Below, piece by piece: positions 1-8,958 of a DNA stretch of 61,108 bases. The number at the start of each line of letters is the position of its first letter. Position 1 is the first letter of the stretch. This DNA comes from Candidatus Freyrarchaeum guaymasense. GTDB taxonomy: Archaea; Asgardarchaeota; Jordarchaeia; Jordarchaeales; Freyrarchaeaceae. Location of the stretch: positions 1 through 61,108 of the forward strand of contig JAUQZD010000027.1 in NCBI GenBank assembly GCA_030587405.1. The letters are read 5' to 3'. The translations under genes were made by a program, and so were the position numbers. Below the pieces are notes generated by a model. That model searched no databases. It saw only the letters and a program-made list of their open reading frames with translations, and had not been told where the DNA came from.

Positions 1-155
1 AGCTCGTGGGCTTTCAGGATGTCAGACCTAGTTATGATCCCCAGCAGCTTTGACGGGTCTCCCCTGTCAACCACCGGAAGCCTCCCAACATCATGCTCAA
101 CCATCTTATCAAGCGCCTGCCTAACAGTCTCATCAGGATACGCCACGATCAGGTT
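1..155. repeat. Perfect repeat shared by the two ClC genes (copy at 2184-2338)
   Basis: Bases 1-155 match 2184-2338 without a difference, then similarity drops abruptly to roughly 60 percent by eye. The stretch encodes part of the second CBS domain in both genes and probably continues left of the window. The sharp boundary fits gene conversion between tandem paralogues. Confidence 0.9.
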
Positions 156-1802
156 CCTGGTTGCGATGTCTCTTACCCTGTATTCCTCTTTTCCCTCTTC
201 GACCGCCCTGATCACGTCTCTAAAAGTAACTATTCCAAATAGTTTCTTGTCGCTGGTGACCACGGGATACCCTGTGTGCCCTGTCTTCTCTATGAGTTCC
301 AGCACTTGGAAAACGTACATGTCGGGGCTTACCGTAGAGACGTCTGTACGCATTATTTCCCCAACTTTCAAGTAGTCGAGGATGTCCTTTCTTACCTCAA
401 GGGATACGTCTATTCCTTTCCTGAAGAGGCTTATGGTGTACATGCTTTCCTTCATGAAAAGGCGGCTTATGAAGTAGCTTGTAACGCAGGCTGCTGTCAA
501 TGGGATAAGCATTATGTAGTTTCTCGTCATCTCTGTGACCATTATAATGCCTGTTAGAGGCGCCCTGCACGCTGAGGCCAGCATTGCAGCCATCCCAACG
601 ACGGCATAGAGAGTTGAGTCGGATACTAACGAGGGAGCAATGGCGTTTAGTATTAGTCCGAATGCCCCGCCGAACATGGCTCCGATGAACATGGATGGTA
701 TGAACACTCCTCCACTCCCTCCGCTGCCGAGTGTTATGCCGCAGGTGATTATTTTCAGGATTCCTATGAGGAGGAGCATTTCAACGGCTATTCTCCCTGA
801 GAATGCATTTTTAATAACCCATATACCTTCGCCTCCGACGTGCGGGAGGAAATATATTATAAGGCCTACGAGGGCGCCGCCCAGAACCGGCTTCAAGTAG
901 CCGGAGAGGTTTATGCGCATGAATATATCGTCTATCGTGTAGAACCCTTTAATCCAGAGGATGCTTAGTAAGCCTATTATGTTGCCTAGGAGGAAGCAGA
1001 GGAGTATTTCATGGTAGTGGTAGATGAATGGGGGTGGCCTAAAGAGGGGGGAGTCGCCTAGTATTACGGTGCTTACCGTTGTGGCCACAACTGATGATAG
1101 AAGCACGGGTATAACGGCTGGAAACTCGAAACCTTGGTAAACTACTTCGAGGCCGAAGAGGGCGCCGCCAATTGGGGCATTAAATATAGCGCTGAGGCCG
1201 GCCGCAGCACCGCATACGACGAGAAGCTTTTTGTGTTCAGTGTCCAATTTGAACAGTCTTGCAACTATCGAGGCTAATCCAGCCGAGATTTGCACTATTG
1301 GCCCCTCACTCCCTGCACTCCCCCCGGAGGATAAAGTGATCGATGACGCAAGGGTCGTCGTAAATGGAACCCTGCTCCTTATGTCTCCCGTCCCAATGGA
1401 CACTGCCTCCATAACCTCAGCTACCCCGTCGTGACCCTTCGACTCCGGCGCAAACTTGTACGTCAAAAAGCCAACCATTAATCCGCCGATTGCTGGCAGC
1501 GCAATCACCCAGTAACGGCCGAGTGTCTGAGGGATAAGCATGAAGATGTCGGTGAAGAACTCCACTAGATGGCGGAAGACGACTGCGCTGACACCGCCTA
1601 GTATGCCAACGATGACGGAGAGGAGGAAGACTGTAAGGCGAAGGCGGAAAATCTCTGATCTAAACATGTTTCTAAAGGAGCGAAGTCTGGAGTGAAGGAG
1701 GGCGAGTTCATTCTTCATTTTCCTAACTAGCTGAGTGTGTGGCAACCCTCTTGAAGTGCTGTCTTCTTGTTTGCTGTCATCGTAGCCACCGCTGGAGCTC
1801 AA
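1..1802 (-). CDS. ClC-type chloride channel/transporter with CBS domains, copy 1 (3' end outside window)
   Basis: Membrane protein expected to move chloride across the cytoplasmic membrane. Reading the minus strand gives an open frame from a TTG at 1802, preceded by GAGGGG at 5 nt, to the window edge; an in-frame ATG at 1718 is the alternative start. The product has a short polar N-terminus, about ten to twelve hydrophobic segments, the ClC motifs GSEGP (gating Glu kept) and NAPIGGALFGLE, a GSGGSGGVFIPS motif, then a CBS pair that runs off the window. The first anion motif, normally GSGIP, reads GHDGVAEV and lacks the usual proline, unlike copy 2. The residue after LFGLE is Val, where coupled antiporters carry the inner proton glutamate. 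The last 155 bases in the window (1-155) are identical to copy 2. Family assignment is sure; transport mode is inference. Confidence 0.93.
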   Translation of the reverse strand, partial: MSSSGGYDDSKQEDSTSRGLPHTQLVRKMKNELALLHSRLRSFRNMFRSEIFRLRLTVFLLSVIVGILGGVSAVVFRHLVEFFTDIFMLIPQTLGRYWVIALPAIGGLMVGFLTYKFAPESKGHDGVAEVMEAVSIGTGDIRSRVPFTTTLASSITLSSGGSAGSEGPIVQISAGLASIVARLFKLDTEHKKLLVVCGAAAGLSAIFNAPIGGALFGLEVVYQGFEFPAVIPVLLSSVVATTVSTVILGDSPLFRPPPFIYHYHEILLCFLLGNIIGLLSILWIKGFYTIDDIFMRINLSGYLKPVLGGALVGLIIYFLPHVGGEGIWVIKNAFSGRIAVEMLLLIGILKIITCGITLGSGGSGGVFIPSMFIGAMFGGAFGLILNAIAPSLVSDSTLYAVVGMAAMLASACRAPLTGIIMVTEMTRNYIMLIPLTAACVTSYFISRLFMKESMYTISLFRKGIDVSLEVRKDILDYLKVGEIMRTDVSTVSPDMYVFQVLELIEKTGHTGYPVVTSDKKLFGIVTFRDVIRAVEEGKEEYRVRDIATRNLIVAYPDETVRQALDKMVEHDVGRLPVVDRGDPSKLLGIITRSDILKAHE

Positions 1803-2092
1803 GGAAACCCCTCACCTACATTGTTTAAACCGAAGTCGGCAACAGGCTTCTTCAAAACACGTGAATGACTGGAAAGTTGATGTTTTTATTTTTTATTATC
1901 CTTTTCATTAATTTCAGGTCATTTTGGCTTCTAAACCATAAAAATTTAGTGAAGGAAAATTTGAAAGTATAGAGCGGATAGTCGGACAGGAAGGGCTAGA
2001 GGGATTAAAGGGGAAGGATAACTTAGTCATCCGGGATTTTAAAGGGATGATGATTAAAAGCTCATTATTTAGGCGAAAGTGGGCTGTTGATC

Positions 2093-4027
2093 CTAGAGTT
2101 CGTGTACTCTTTCTTCTTCGATTTTTTCGAGTAGTTTTATGAGGGTTTCGCATGGCTGCCTTCTGAGGCGGCATAGGAGGGTTAGCTCGTGGGCTTTCAG
2201 GATGTCAGACCTAGTTATGATCCCCAGCAGCTTTGACGGGTCTCCCCTGTCAACCACCGGAAGCCTCCCAACATCATGCTCAACCATCTTATCAAGCGCC
2301 TGCCTAACAGTCTCATCAGGATACGCCACGATCAGGTTTTCTGTAGCTATGGTTCCTATCCTTTCTTCTTCTTTACCTTCTTCTACTGCTGTTATCATGT
2401 CGTTAAACGTCACTATTCCTACTAGCTTCCCCTTGTTGACTACTGGGAAGCCTGAATGGTGTGTTCGCTCTGCAAGTTCCAGCGCTTGGAAGACGTACAT
2501 GTCAGGCGTTATGGTGATAACGTTTTTCTGCATTACTTCCCCCACTCTTATGTAGTCTAGCAGGTCCCTCCTCGATTCGAGGTATATGTCTATTCCCTTC
2601 TTGAAGAACCTCATGGTGTATATGCTCTCCTTCATGAAGATCCTGCTGACAATGTAGCTTGAGACGCAGGCAGCCATCAGGGGAAGTATCAGGTAGTAGT
2701 TGCCGGTCATTTCCATGACCATCACTATCGCAGTTAGGGGGGCGCGGGCTGACGCTGCGAAGCACGCTGCCATTCCAACCAAGGCGTATGCCATCGGCTC
2801 AAAGCCAATGTAAGGGTGTAATAGTGAAAGATACGGTTGCAGGAGTGGGAAAAGCGAGTTCAGGGTCATTTTGAAGTATAATTTAGTTAGTGGTAGGGTG
2901 AATGCTAGGGGGCCTGCAGAGGACTCGAAGAGCACCCAGCTGAGGGATAGGCCGTAGGCTCCGCCGAACATTGCCCCTATGAAGAGGGAGGGCGAGTACA
3001 CCCCCCCGCTGCCTCCGCTGCCGAGGGTGAGGGACGTGGCAAGCATTTTAAGGAACGCTAGGGCAAGGAGAAGGAGGAGAGGAAACCTTCCTGCAAAAAC
3101 GTCCTCCATTACGGAGTATCCGCCACCTAAGATTTGGGGGAAACCAACTGCTATTGCGCCCACTAGGAGGCCACCGATGGCCGGTTTTGCGTAGGGTGTT
3201 ACGTTAAGCCTGTCAAAGATTCCTTCGACAAGGTAGAAGTGCTTCACCCAAATGACGCTGGCAGCTCCGAGTAGGAGTCCAAGCACGAGGAAGAAGAGGA
3301 GTTCCCACGAGTTTGAGAGAGTAAAGGATGGGAGCTCAACTATGGGTTCATTACCCATTATGATCCTGCTCACGGCTGTTGCTATGACAGAGGATAGCAC
3401 GACTGGTACCACGGCTACCGCTTCTATTCCGCCGTAGACGACCTCTAGGGCAAACAGGACTCCTCCTATGGGAGCGTTGAATATTGCGCTTATACCTGCT
3501 GCGACGCCGCAGACAACTAGGAGCTTCCTGTGCTCGCTGTCAAGCTTGAATGATTTGGCGATCACCGATGCCAGCCCGGCGGAGATCTGAGCGATTGGAC
3601 CTTCGCTGCCGGCGCTCCCCCCCGACCCGATGGTTACTCCTGAAGCTAAGGTTTTCACTATTGGAACGCGGGCCCTGATTTCTCCTCCCTTAAGGGCTAC
3701 GGCTTCCATTATCTCTGGCACGCCGTGGCCTTTAGCTTCCCTTGCAAACCTGAAGACTAGGAGGCCGGCTATGAGCCCCCCAGCGGCGGGCATGAGAACT
3801 ATGAATGCTGAGCCAAGGCAGTCCGGGAGGTATGTGAAGAGGTCTTCGAGGACGCTGGTTAAATGTCTGAATGCTACGGCGCTGAGGCCTCCAATCACGC
3901 CTACAGCAGCTGAAAGGAGGAGTATAAGGAGCCTAAGCTGTGATGGTCGCGATATGAAAGCCTTTACCTTCCGCCTCCTCCCTTCCCTACTTTTTCTAAT
4001 GCGGTTTGTCAGCTTAGCGGTGTACAA
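2093..4027 (-). CDS. ClC-type chloride channel/transporter with CBS domain pair, copy 2
   Basis: A 644-residue ClC family membrane protein. Residues about 30-450 form the multi-helix ClC fold, with GHGVPEI (anion motif 1), GSGGSAGSEGPI (gating Glu kept) and NAPIGGVLFALEVVY. The glutamate in LFALE is followed by Val, as in eukaryotic ClC channels, rather than the second Glu of coupled antiporters. Residues about 490-630 carry two CBS domains (VGEVMQKNVITI and a second ending GIITRSDILKAHE), which in related proteins bind adenine nucleotides and gate transport. The start is a TTG with no clear ribosome binding site; no ATG or GTG lies in frame nearby. It lies just upstream of copy 1 on the same strand, with 290 bp between, making a tandem paralogue pair. 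Family is certain; whether it is a channel or an exchanger is not settled by sequence. Confidence 0.95.
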   Translation of the reverse strand: MYTAKLTNRIRKSREGRRRKVKAFISRPSQLRLLILLLSAAVGVIGGLSAVAFRHLTSVLEDLFTYLPDCLGSAFIVLMPAAGGLIAGLLVFRFAREAKGHGVPEIMEAVALKGGEIRARVPIVKTLASGVTIGSGGSAGSEGPIAQISAGLASVIAKSFKLDSEHRKLLVVCGVAAGISAIFNAPIGGVLFALEVVYGGIEAVAVVPVVLSSVIATAVSRIIMGNEPIVELPSFTLSNSWELLFFLVLGLLLGAASVIWVKHFYLVEGIFDRLNVTPYAKPAIGGLLVGAIAVGFPQILGGGYSVMEDVFAGRFPLLLLLALAFLKMLATSLTLGSGGSGGVYSPSLFIGAMFGGAYGLSLSWVLFESSAGPLAFTLPLTKLYFKMTLNSLFPLLQPYLSLLHPYIGFEPMAYALVGMAACFAASARAPLTAIVMVMEMTGNYYLILPLMAACVSSYIVSRIFMKESIYTMRFFKKGIDIYLESRRDLLDYIRVGEVMQKNVITITPDMYVFQALELAERTHHSGFPVVNKGKLVGIVTFNDMITAVEEGKEEERIGTIATENLIVAYPDETVRQALDKMVEHDVGRLPVVDRGDPSKLLGIITRSDILKAHELTLLCRLRRQPCETLIKLLEKIEEERVHEL

Positions 4028-4428
4028 TGAGCAGACGCTTCTAGCCGACTTCCACCATGCCCCGTTCCTGAGCCTTATGATATGAGCCCCCTTTATTCCA
4101 TGATGATTATTTTTCTCTAAAACTTTCTTCCTTTTTTAAATCTTCATTTAACTAGTAGAAGTTGTAGGTATTCCCTTAAGGCTTTCTCTTTTAATTTTTC
4201 AAACATTATTCTTATTGCTAAAGGTAATATTTAATAAAATAAAGATTATTCTTTCTCCTCCAAGGTAAGGTATAACTGGCGGGTGGACGCTCCCGGAGGC
4301 ACCCTAAACAGTTTAGACGTCAGAAACGTTACATGAAGTTTTTATTTGAGGTTAAAAGACGTAAATATGCATAGTTTTATTTTGGATGAGTTGTGAGAGA
4401 AGTAAAATGGAGGCTTGGAGGTGTGAGG
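4028..4428. other. Divergent intergenic region, AT-rich
   Basis: About 400 bases between the start of the second ClC gene and the aminotransferase. It is AT-rich with no convincing reading frame. A TATA-like stretch around 4363-4380 lies upstream of the aminotransferase. No structured element was seen. Confidence 0.5.
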
Positions 4429-5574
4429 TTGCTGATGTTTACTCCCGGCCCGACCGAGGTTCCTTCAAGGGTTTTACTGGCTATGGCCAGGAGGATCCAG
4501 AACCCGGATCTTGACGAGGAATTTTACGATTTCTATGAGGAGCTGTGTGGAGACTTGAAACATATTATGCAGACTAGAAGCGACGTGATCATTCATTCCG
4601 GTGAGGCTATAATAGGGCTTGAGGGGGCGGTGCTTAGCTTAGTGGAGCCCGGTGAGAAGGTTTTGACGATGACGTCTGGGGTTTACGGGGATGGGTTCAT
4701 AAGGTTCGTGGAGGCGTACGGAGGAGTACCCGTCGAGGTTAGAGCAGGATATGACGAGGTGGTTAGTCCCGAGGACGTGGAGAGGACCCTTGAGAGGGAG
4801 AAAGATGTGAGGGTGGCAACGCTCGTCCACTGTGAAACGCCTAGTGGAACGCTTAACCCATTAAAGGAGATCGGTGAAGTCTGCGAGAGCCATGGGGTAG
4901 TTTTGATAGTGGACGCGGTGAGCAGCGTTGGAGGAGTGCCCGTCGAGGTCGACAAGTGGGGTGTCGACGTTTGCATAGTGGGTTCGCAGAAGTGTTTGAG
5001 TGCTCCACCCGGATTAGGAATAGTTTCTGTTAGTGGTAAGGCATGGGAGAAGATGGAGGAGCGTAAGGAGAAGGTTAAAGAGTTCTACCTGAACTTTTTG
5101 ACTTGGAAGGAATGGTGGCTTGAAAAGAGAGAGTTCCCTTACACCCACTCGGTCTCCCTCATCTATGCTTTAAAGGAGGCATGTAGGATGCTGCTCGAGG
5201 AGGGGTTAGATAATGTTTTCAGGAGGCATGAGAGGGTGGCTAAGGCTACTAGGGAAGCTGTGAAGGCTATGGGGCTCGAACTCTTCCCTAGGGAGGAGGA
5301 ATATTGCTCCGCAACCGTTACAGCAGTTAAAATTCCAAGAGGGGTAAAGGATGAGGAGTTAAGGGAGCACATTATGAGAAAGTATGGGGTTATGATCGCT
5401 GGTAGCTGGGGGAAAATTGCAGGGAAGGTTTTCAGGCTTGGACACATGGGCTACAATGCCCAGCCAAGTAAGGCCTTGCAAGCATTGTTCGCACTTTCGG
5501 AGACGCTGCGCGACCTTGGATTTCCGTCTAGGACGGAGGAGGCGCTCGACGCCGCGAAAAGCGTGCTTTACTAG
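4429..5574 (+). CDS. Class V PLP aminotransferase (alanine-glyoxylate / serine-pyruvate type)
   Basis: Pyridoxal-phosphate enzyme of the alanine:glyoxylate / serine:pyruvate aminotransferase family, expected to exchange an amino group between a small amino acid and glyoxylate or pyruvate in the cytoplasm. It begins with the family signature FTPGPTEVP, has SGEAIIGLEGA, the cofactor-binding aspartate in VDAVSSVGG, and the Schiff-base lysine in GSQKCLSAPPGL. Length (about 381 residues) is usual. A full ribosome binding site, GGAGGTG at 4417-4423, favours TTG 4429 (5 nt) or ATG 4435 (11 nt) over the longer GTG at 4393. The gene ends 34 bp from the convergent DHH gene, and the neighbouring operon holds an SHMT-like gene, so a link to glycine/serine exchange is plausible. 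Substrate choice cannot be read from sequence. Confidence 0.9.
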   Translation: MLMFTPGPTEVPSRVLLAMARRIQNPDLDEEFYDFYEELCGDLKHIMQTRSDVIIHSGEAIIGLEGAVLSLVEPGEKVLTMTSGVYGDGFIRFVEAYGGVPVEVRAGYDEVVSPEDVERTLEREKDVRVATLVHCETPSGTLNPLKEIGEVCESHGVVLIVDAVSSVGGVPVEVDKWGVDVCIVGSQKCLSAPPGLGIVSVSGKAWEKMEERKEKVKEFYLNFLTWKEWWLEKREFPYTHSVSLIYALKEACRMLLEEGLDNVFRRHERVAKATREAVKAMGLELFPREEEYCSATVTAVKIPRGVKDEELREHIMRKYGVMIAGSWGKIAGKVFRLGHMGYNAQPSKALQALFALSETLRDLGFPSRTEEALDAAKSVLY

Positions 5575-5608
5575 TTACTAGCCTGTTGAAGCCTTAAAGG
5601 GTGAAACG

Positions 5609-6535
5609 CTAGGTGTGACGTTTGTCCTCTCCTTTCCCTTCAAAGTAGGGCTTCAGGTTCAGGTATGTTACGGTGTGGTTTGGAGAGGTTTCAGCTAGCC
5701 TGTCTAAGAGTTCTATGATCCTTTGTGGTTTACTGAGCGGGATCCCTGCTGCTTTTCTGTGTCCTCCGCCTCCCAGGGACTCCGCTATTTCCCTTGCATC
5801 CGTGCTGCTGCGCTCGTGAACCCTTATGGATGCTCTAAGTGAGCCGGTGTCGGCATCCCTGTAAACCAACGCTACGGTGTCGCATCCTTTACTTAGCAGC
5901 TTGTAGGCTATGTCCTTGGCCAGGTAGTAGGGGGTTACGTCCACCTCGTTTACGAGGTAGAACTTGCCCTCGACGTCGCCAAGCGAGTTAACTACTTCGT
6001 TGAGCACGTTATCCATTACCCTTAGTTCTCCTGCCAGCTTCTCGTACTGCTCCCTGAACCATTCGTCACCGGTGAAGGCTGCCCCCTTCCGGGCGAGGAT
6101 TTCTGCTAGCCTTCTCCTTCCAGCGTCGTCGCTGTGAAGGAACTTTATGACCCTGTCTAGGGCGAGCGTTGCCTCGGTGTGCTTGCCAGTGTCGGCGGCT
6201 ACGGCCATGCTGACAAGTTCATCTATGATGCCCCCCTTAAGCTTTAGGTACTCTGCTACTAGCTTTGCCGCAGCGGGGGCTGATGGGGAGACCACGTCAT
6301 CCTCTGTTAACCGTCCCTCCTTCACCAAGTTTTTATAGTTGCTTTCATGATGGTCGATGTTCACCCTGCAGTTTATAGGTTTAGGTAGGTCCACTACCAT
6401 GTCAAAGAAGCCTTCAAGCTTGGAGGCATCCTTGGGGTTGTTAACGAAGACTATTTCCGCGTCGGGGTACTTAACCAGTATTAGGGCTGCTGAGATTATC
6501 CCGTCACAATCTGTTCCGTGGACGGCTACTCTCAC
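5609..6535 (-). CDS. DHH/DHHA1 family phosphoesterase
   Basis: Cytoplasmic metal-dependent phosphoesterase of the DHH superfamily, whose members cut small nucleotides or oligonucleotides (nanoRNase, pAp phosphatase, c-di-AMP hydrolase, RecJ-like). Near the N-terminus HGTDCDG supplies metal-binding aspartates; IDHHES (about residue 82) is the DHH motif; the C-terminal DHHA1 domain carries the glycine-rich GGGGHRKAAG. At 308 residues it is the size of stand-alone enzymes and lacks the extra domains of RecJ. The GTG start follows GGTGG. It is the last gene of a minus-strand operon, 12 bp after the SHMT-like gene. Family is firm; substrate is not known from sequence. Confidence 0.9.
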   Translation of the reverse strand: MRVAVHGTDCDGIISAALILVKYPDAEIVFVNNPKDASKLEGFFDMVVDLPKPINCRVNIDHHESNYKNLVKEGRLTEDDVVSPSAPAAAKLVAEYLKLKGGIIDELVSMAVAADTGKHTEATLALDRVIKFLHSDDAGRRRLAEILARKGAAFTGDEWFREQYEKLAGELRVMDNVLNEVVNSLGDVEGKFYLVNEVDVTPYYLAKDIAYKLLSKGCDTVALVYRDADTGSLRASIRVHERSSTDAREIAESLGGGGHRKAAGIPLSKPQRIIELLDRLAETSPNHTVTYLNLKPYFEGKGEDKRHT

Positions 6536-6547
6536 GTTAAACCACCA

Positions 6548-7726
6548 TTAAGACCCTTCAAAACAGTACCGCACTTCCTGGAAGCTTAACCTTAACTCCT
6601 CGACCGCATGCTTAACCTGCGAGGGGGGAGAGCCTTTAATGGTGGATGCTATGAGGGAAGCAGCCGACTCCATCTCCTCCTCCTTCATGCCTAGCCGTGT
6701 GACCTCGCTCACCCCTATTCTCCCAGCTAAGTCTACTATTATGTTTGACTCTTCAAGTCTTAACGCCGCATCCTCCCACTTCAGCCCATACCTTTCGCTA
6801 AGCACCTCGGTGTCGATTAGTATTTGATGGGAGCGTGTGTAGCCTTTCTCAGCGTACATTACGGGTATGCCTTCGCTGTCTAGCGACTCGGCTAGCTTCC
6901 TCGCGTTCCTGACAACCTGTCTGGCGTAGCTCCCCCCGAATGCTTCCATTTCCTTCAGGGTTAGTGCTAGGGCTGCAATGCGGGCGTAATGCGCATTATC
7001 AACGGTCACAAACTGAAGTTCTTCCCTAACCTTTCCGAAGACTTCACCGTTTCCCAGCATCATTCCCCCCTGCGGCCCGGGGAGCGTTTTATGGGTGCTC
7101 CCAAGCATTATGTCAGATCCCTCGGCTAGGGGGTCTTGGAACTCTCCGCCTGCTATGAGCCCTAGGACGTGTGACGCATCGTATGCGACTATTCCTCCCG
7201 TGTCGTGTACTTCCTCGCTTAGTTCCCTTACCGGGTACGGGAAGAGTATTAGGCTCGCTCCTAGCACCACCAGGTCCGGCTTAACCCTCCTCACGAGCTC
7301 AACTGCTGCTTCGAGGTTTACTGTCATGTTCTCCTTGTCGAATGGAAGGTAGTGGACTTCTATGTTAAGCCTGCTTGGAGCGTTCTCTTTAGCTAGCCCC
7401 GGGTACCCTCCGTTTTCTGGTCCGATGCAAGCCATCTTCTTCCCCCTAAACGCCATGAGGAGGGAGAGGTCTGCAACATGACCTGAGATGGGGCGTACGT
7501 CGGCAAACTTACACTTGAATAGTTTCTTAGCGAGTTTCTCTGCTTCGTTAATTACCTCATCGGTGAACTTTGTCCCACGGTAGAGCCCGTCAGGTGCAGT
7601 GTACCTGTGGGTGAGGTCTGATGAGAGTAGGCTTCTCGCTGCAGGGCTCATAACGTTCTCCGAGGCGATAAGATTTAAACACTTGGAACGCCATTCTTCG
7701 TGTTTCTTAACGATTTCGCTAACCAT
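6548..7726 (-). CDS. Serine hydroxymethyltransferase-like PLP enzyme (divergent GlyA family)
   Basis: Fold-type I PLP enzyme of the GlyA family, which interconverts serine and glycine with a one-carbon carrier. N-terminal LNLIASENVMSPAAR and the PLP-lysine motif GSTHKTLPGPQGG are clear. The usual segment around NRYAEGYPGKRYYGG is replaced by THRYTAPDGLYRGTKFTDE, and at 392 residues it is somewhat shorter than typical GlyA, so this is a divergent branch and the substrate may differ. The ATG is preceded by GGAGGTTGA that overlaps the end of the upstream membrane-protein gene, suggesting coupled translation. The gene lies 14 bp after that gene and 12 bp before the DHH gene. The nearby aminotransferase could supply or use glycine. 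Confidence 0.87.
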   Translation of the reverse strand: MVSEIVKKHEEWRSKCLNLIASENVMSPAARSLLSSDLTHRYTAPDGLYRGTKFTDEVINEAEKLAKKLFKCKFADVRPISGHVADLSLLMAFRGKKMACIGPENGGYPGLAKENAPSRLNIEVHYLPFDKENMTVNLEAAVELVRRVKPDLVVLGASLILFPYPVRELSEEVHDTGGIVAYDASHVLGLIAGGEFQDPLAEGSDIMLGSTHKTLPGPQGGMMLGNGEVFGKVREELQFVTVDNAHYARIAALALTLKEMEAFGGSYARQVVRNARKLAESLDSEGIPVMYAEKGYTRSHQILIDTEVLSERYGLKWEDAALRLEESNIIVDLAGRIGVSEVTRLGMKEEEMESAASLIASTIKGSPPSQVKHAVEELRLSFQEVRYCFEGS

Positions 7727-7740
7727 CGTTAATCAACCTC

Positions 7741-8649
7741 CTACTTCAACGTTAGGAGGAGAAGGAGAAGCCTGTGAAGCATTATTTCCCTTTCTGATGG
7801 CTGGGTGAAGAAGGGGTAAAATGGTTTGATGCCAAAGTATGCTCCGCAGGCTATTATTGCCACTGTTGCTCCTAGGAAGAAGAGGAGCGAGAAGGCGTAG
7901 AAGGGGTTTGATCGCACCTTGCTCCCCTTAACTTCGGTGAACATTATCCTTTTCGTTGCTAAAAGTATGAGGAATGATGTAAGCGAAGCTGCTGAGAAGA
8001 CTAGTATTTCAAATGCTGCCTGTCCTTCCACGGAGCTCACCCCGATCCCTGCACCAAAGAGGAAGCCGAGGACGCCATAGGCTGAGTACTCCTTCCTTGT
8101 GAAGAACCTTTTATAGCCATGGTAGTTTTGGAGGATCGTCGTGGAGACGATGAAGCCGACCACCCCTAAATATATGAGTTTGTGCCCGAGGACCTCGTCG
8201 AAGAAGTACACTAGGAAGTAGACGTTCGCCTGGGGGATGAAAGGGATGGGGATGGAAGGGGGAAGTAGTGAAGCGTACATGTGCAGCTCGTTTGCCACGT
8301 ACCTCATGGCGAGGCCGCCGAGGAAGAGGAAAAGGAAAAAGATGAAGGTTATCTCCGCGACTACGCGCAGCCTCCTAGCCTTCACCGTTTCAGGGGGTTG
8401 AAGCATAACTTCTCTGAAGGTCAAGTAGAGGATCGTCGCACCGATGCTTCCCATGAGGAAGAAGCTTAGGGTTCTACCAGCTGAGAGGATGGCTGAGTAG
8501 CACGTGTAGTCTTCTGATGAGGGGACAGGTATTAAGACGTAGCTCCCCCCTAGGACTTCACCTATTACGGTGAATGCACTCCAGCTTGCTACAAGGGCTG
8601 AGAGGTATATTAGAAGGAGGTTTCTTTTTAGAAGCGTGCCTTCCAGCAA
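7741..8649 (-). CDS. Polytopic membrane protein of unknown function
   Basis: I do not recognise this family. The 302-residue product has about seven hydrophobic segments, with polar loops around residues 40-50, 80-95 and 240-250 and a leucine-rich C-terminus. No transporter signature or catalytic motif is evident; a conserved-looking polar patch, DEVLGHK, lies mid-protein. The start is a TTG with GAGGTGG 5 nt upstream. It heads a tight operon with the SHMT-like and DHH genes (gaps of 14 and 12 bp), so it may serve the same pathway, perhaps as a carrier, but that is inference. Confidence 0.8.
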   Translation of the reverse strand: MLEGTLLKRNLLLIYLSALVASWSAFTVIGEVLGGSYVLIPVPSSEDYTCYSAILSAGRTLSFFLMGSIGATILYLTFREVMLQPPETVKARRLRVVAEITFIFFLFLFLGGLAMRYVANELHMYASLLPPSIPIPFIPQANVYFLVYFFDEVLGHKLIYLGVVGFIVSTTILQNYHGYKRFFTRKEYSAYGVLGFLFGAGIGVSSVEGQAAFEILVFSAASLTSFLILLATKRIMFTEVKGSKVRSNPFYAFSLLFFLGATVAIIACGAYFGIKPFYPFFTQPSEREIMLHRLLLLLLTLK

Positions 8650-8958
8650 GAAACCACCTCAAGAAAGCACTACCTGTTTAAGCGAGGATGCTCTAAAGAA
8701 GGTTTCGGTTTGAATGGGCTTTTAAACGGTTAGTTCGGTTCCTGTCTGCGGGGGAAGGGGGTTAAAAATGTTCTGAGGGGCGACGTTAGGGAGTTTTAAG
8801 ATGGAATCCGCAAACTATATTAAACAGTCTGGGGGAGGATGCATAGGCGCAAGTAGCTTATCACGGATTAACAGCCTTTAACTTTAACTTTGGTCGCCCT
8901 GTGAACGTGTTCAGAGTGTATGACCGAGGGGTTACTGAAGGGTTAGGAGGGAAAACGT
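8650..8958. other. Intergenic region between divergent genes
   Basis: About 309 bases. It contains AT-rich patches such as the one near 8819-8825 and the ribosome binding site GGAGGG at 8947-8952 for the following gene. No reading frame or structured RNA was seen. Confidence 0.5.
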
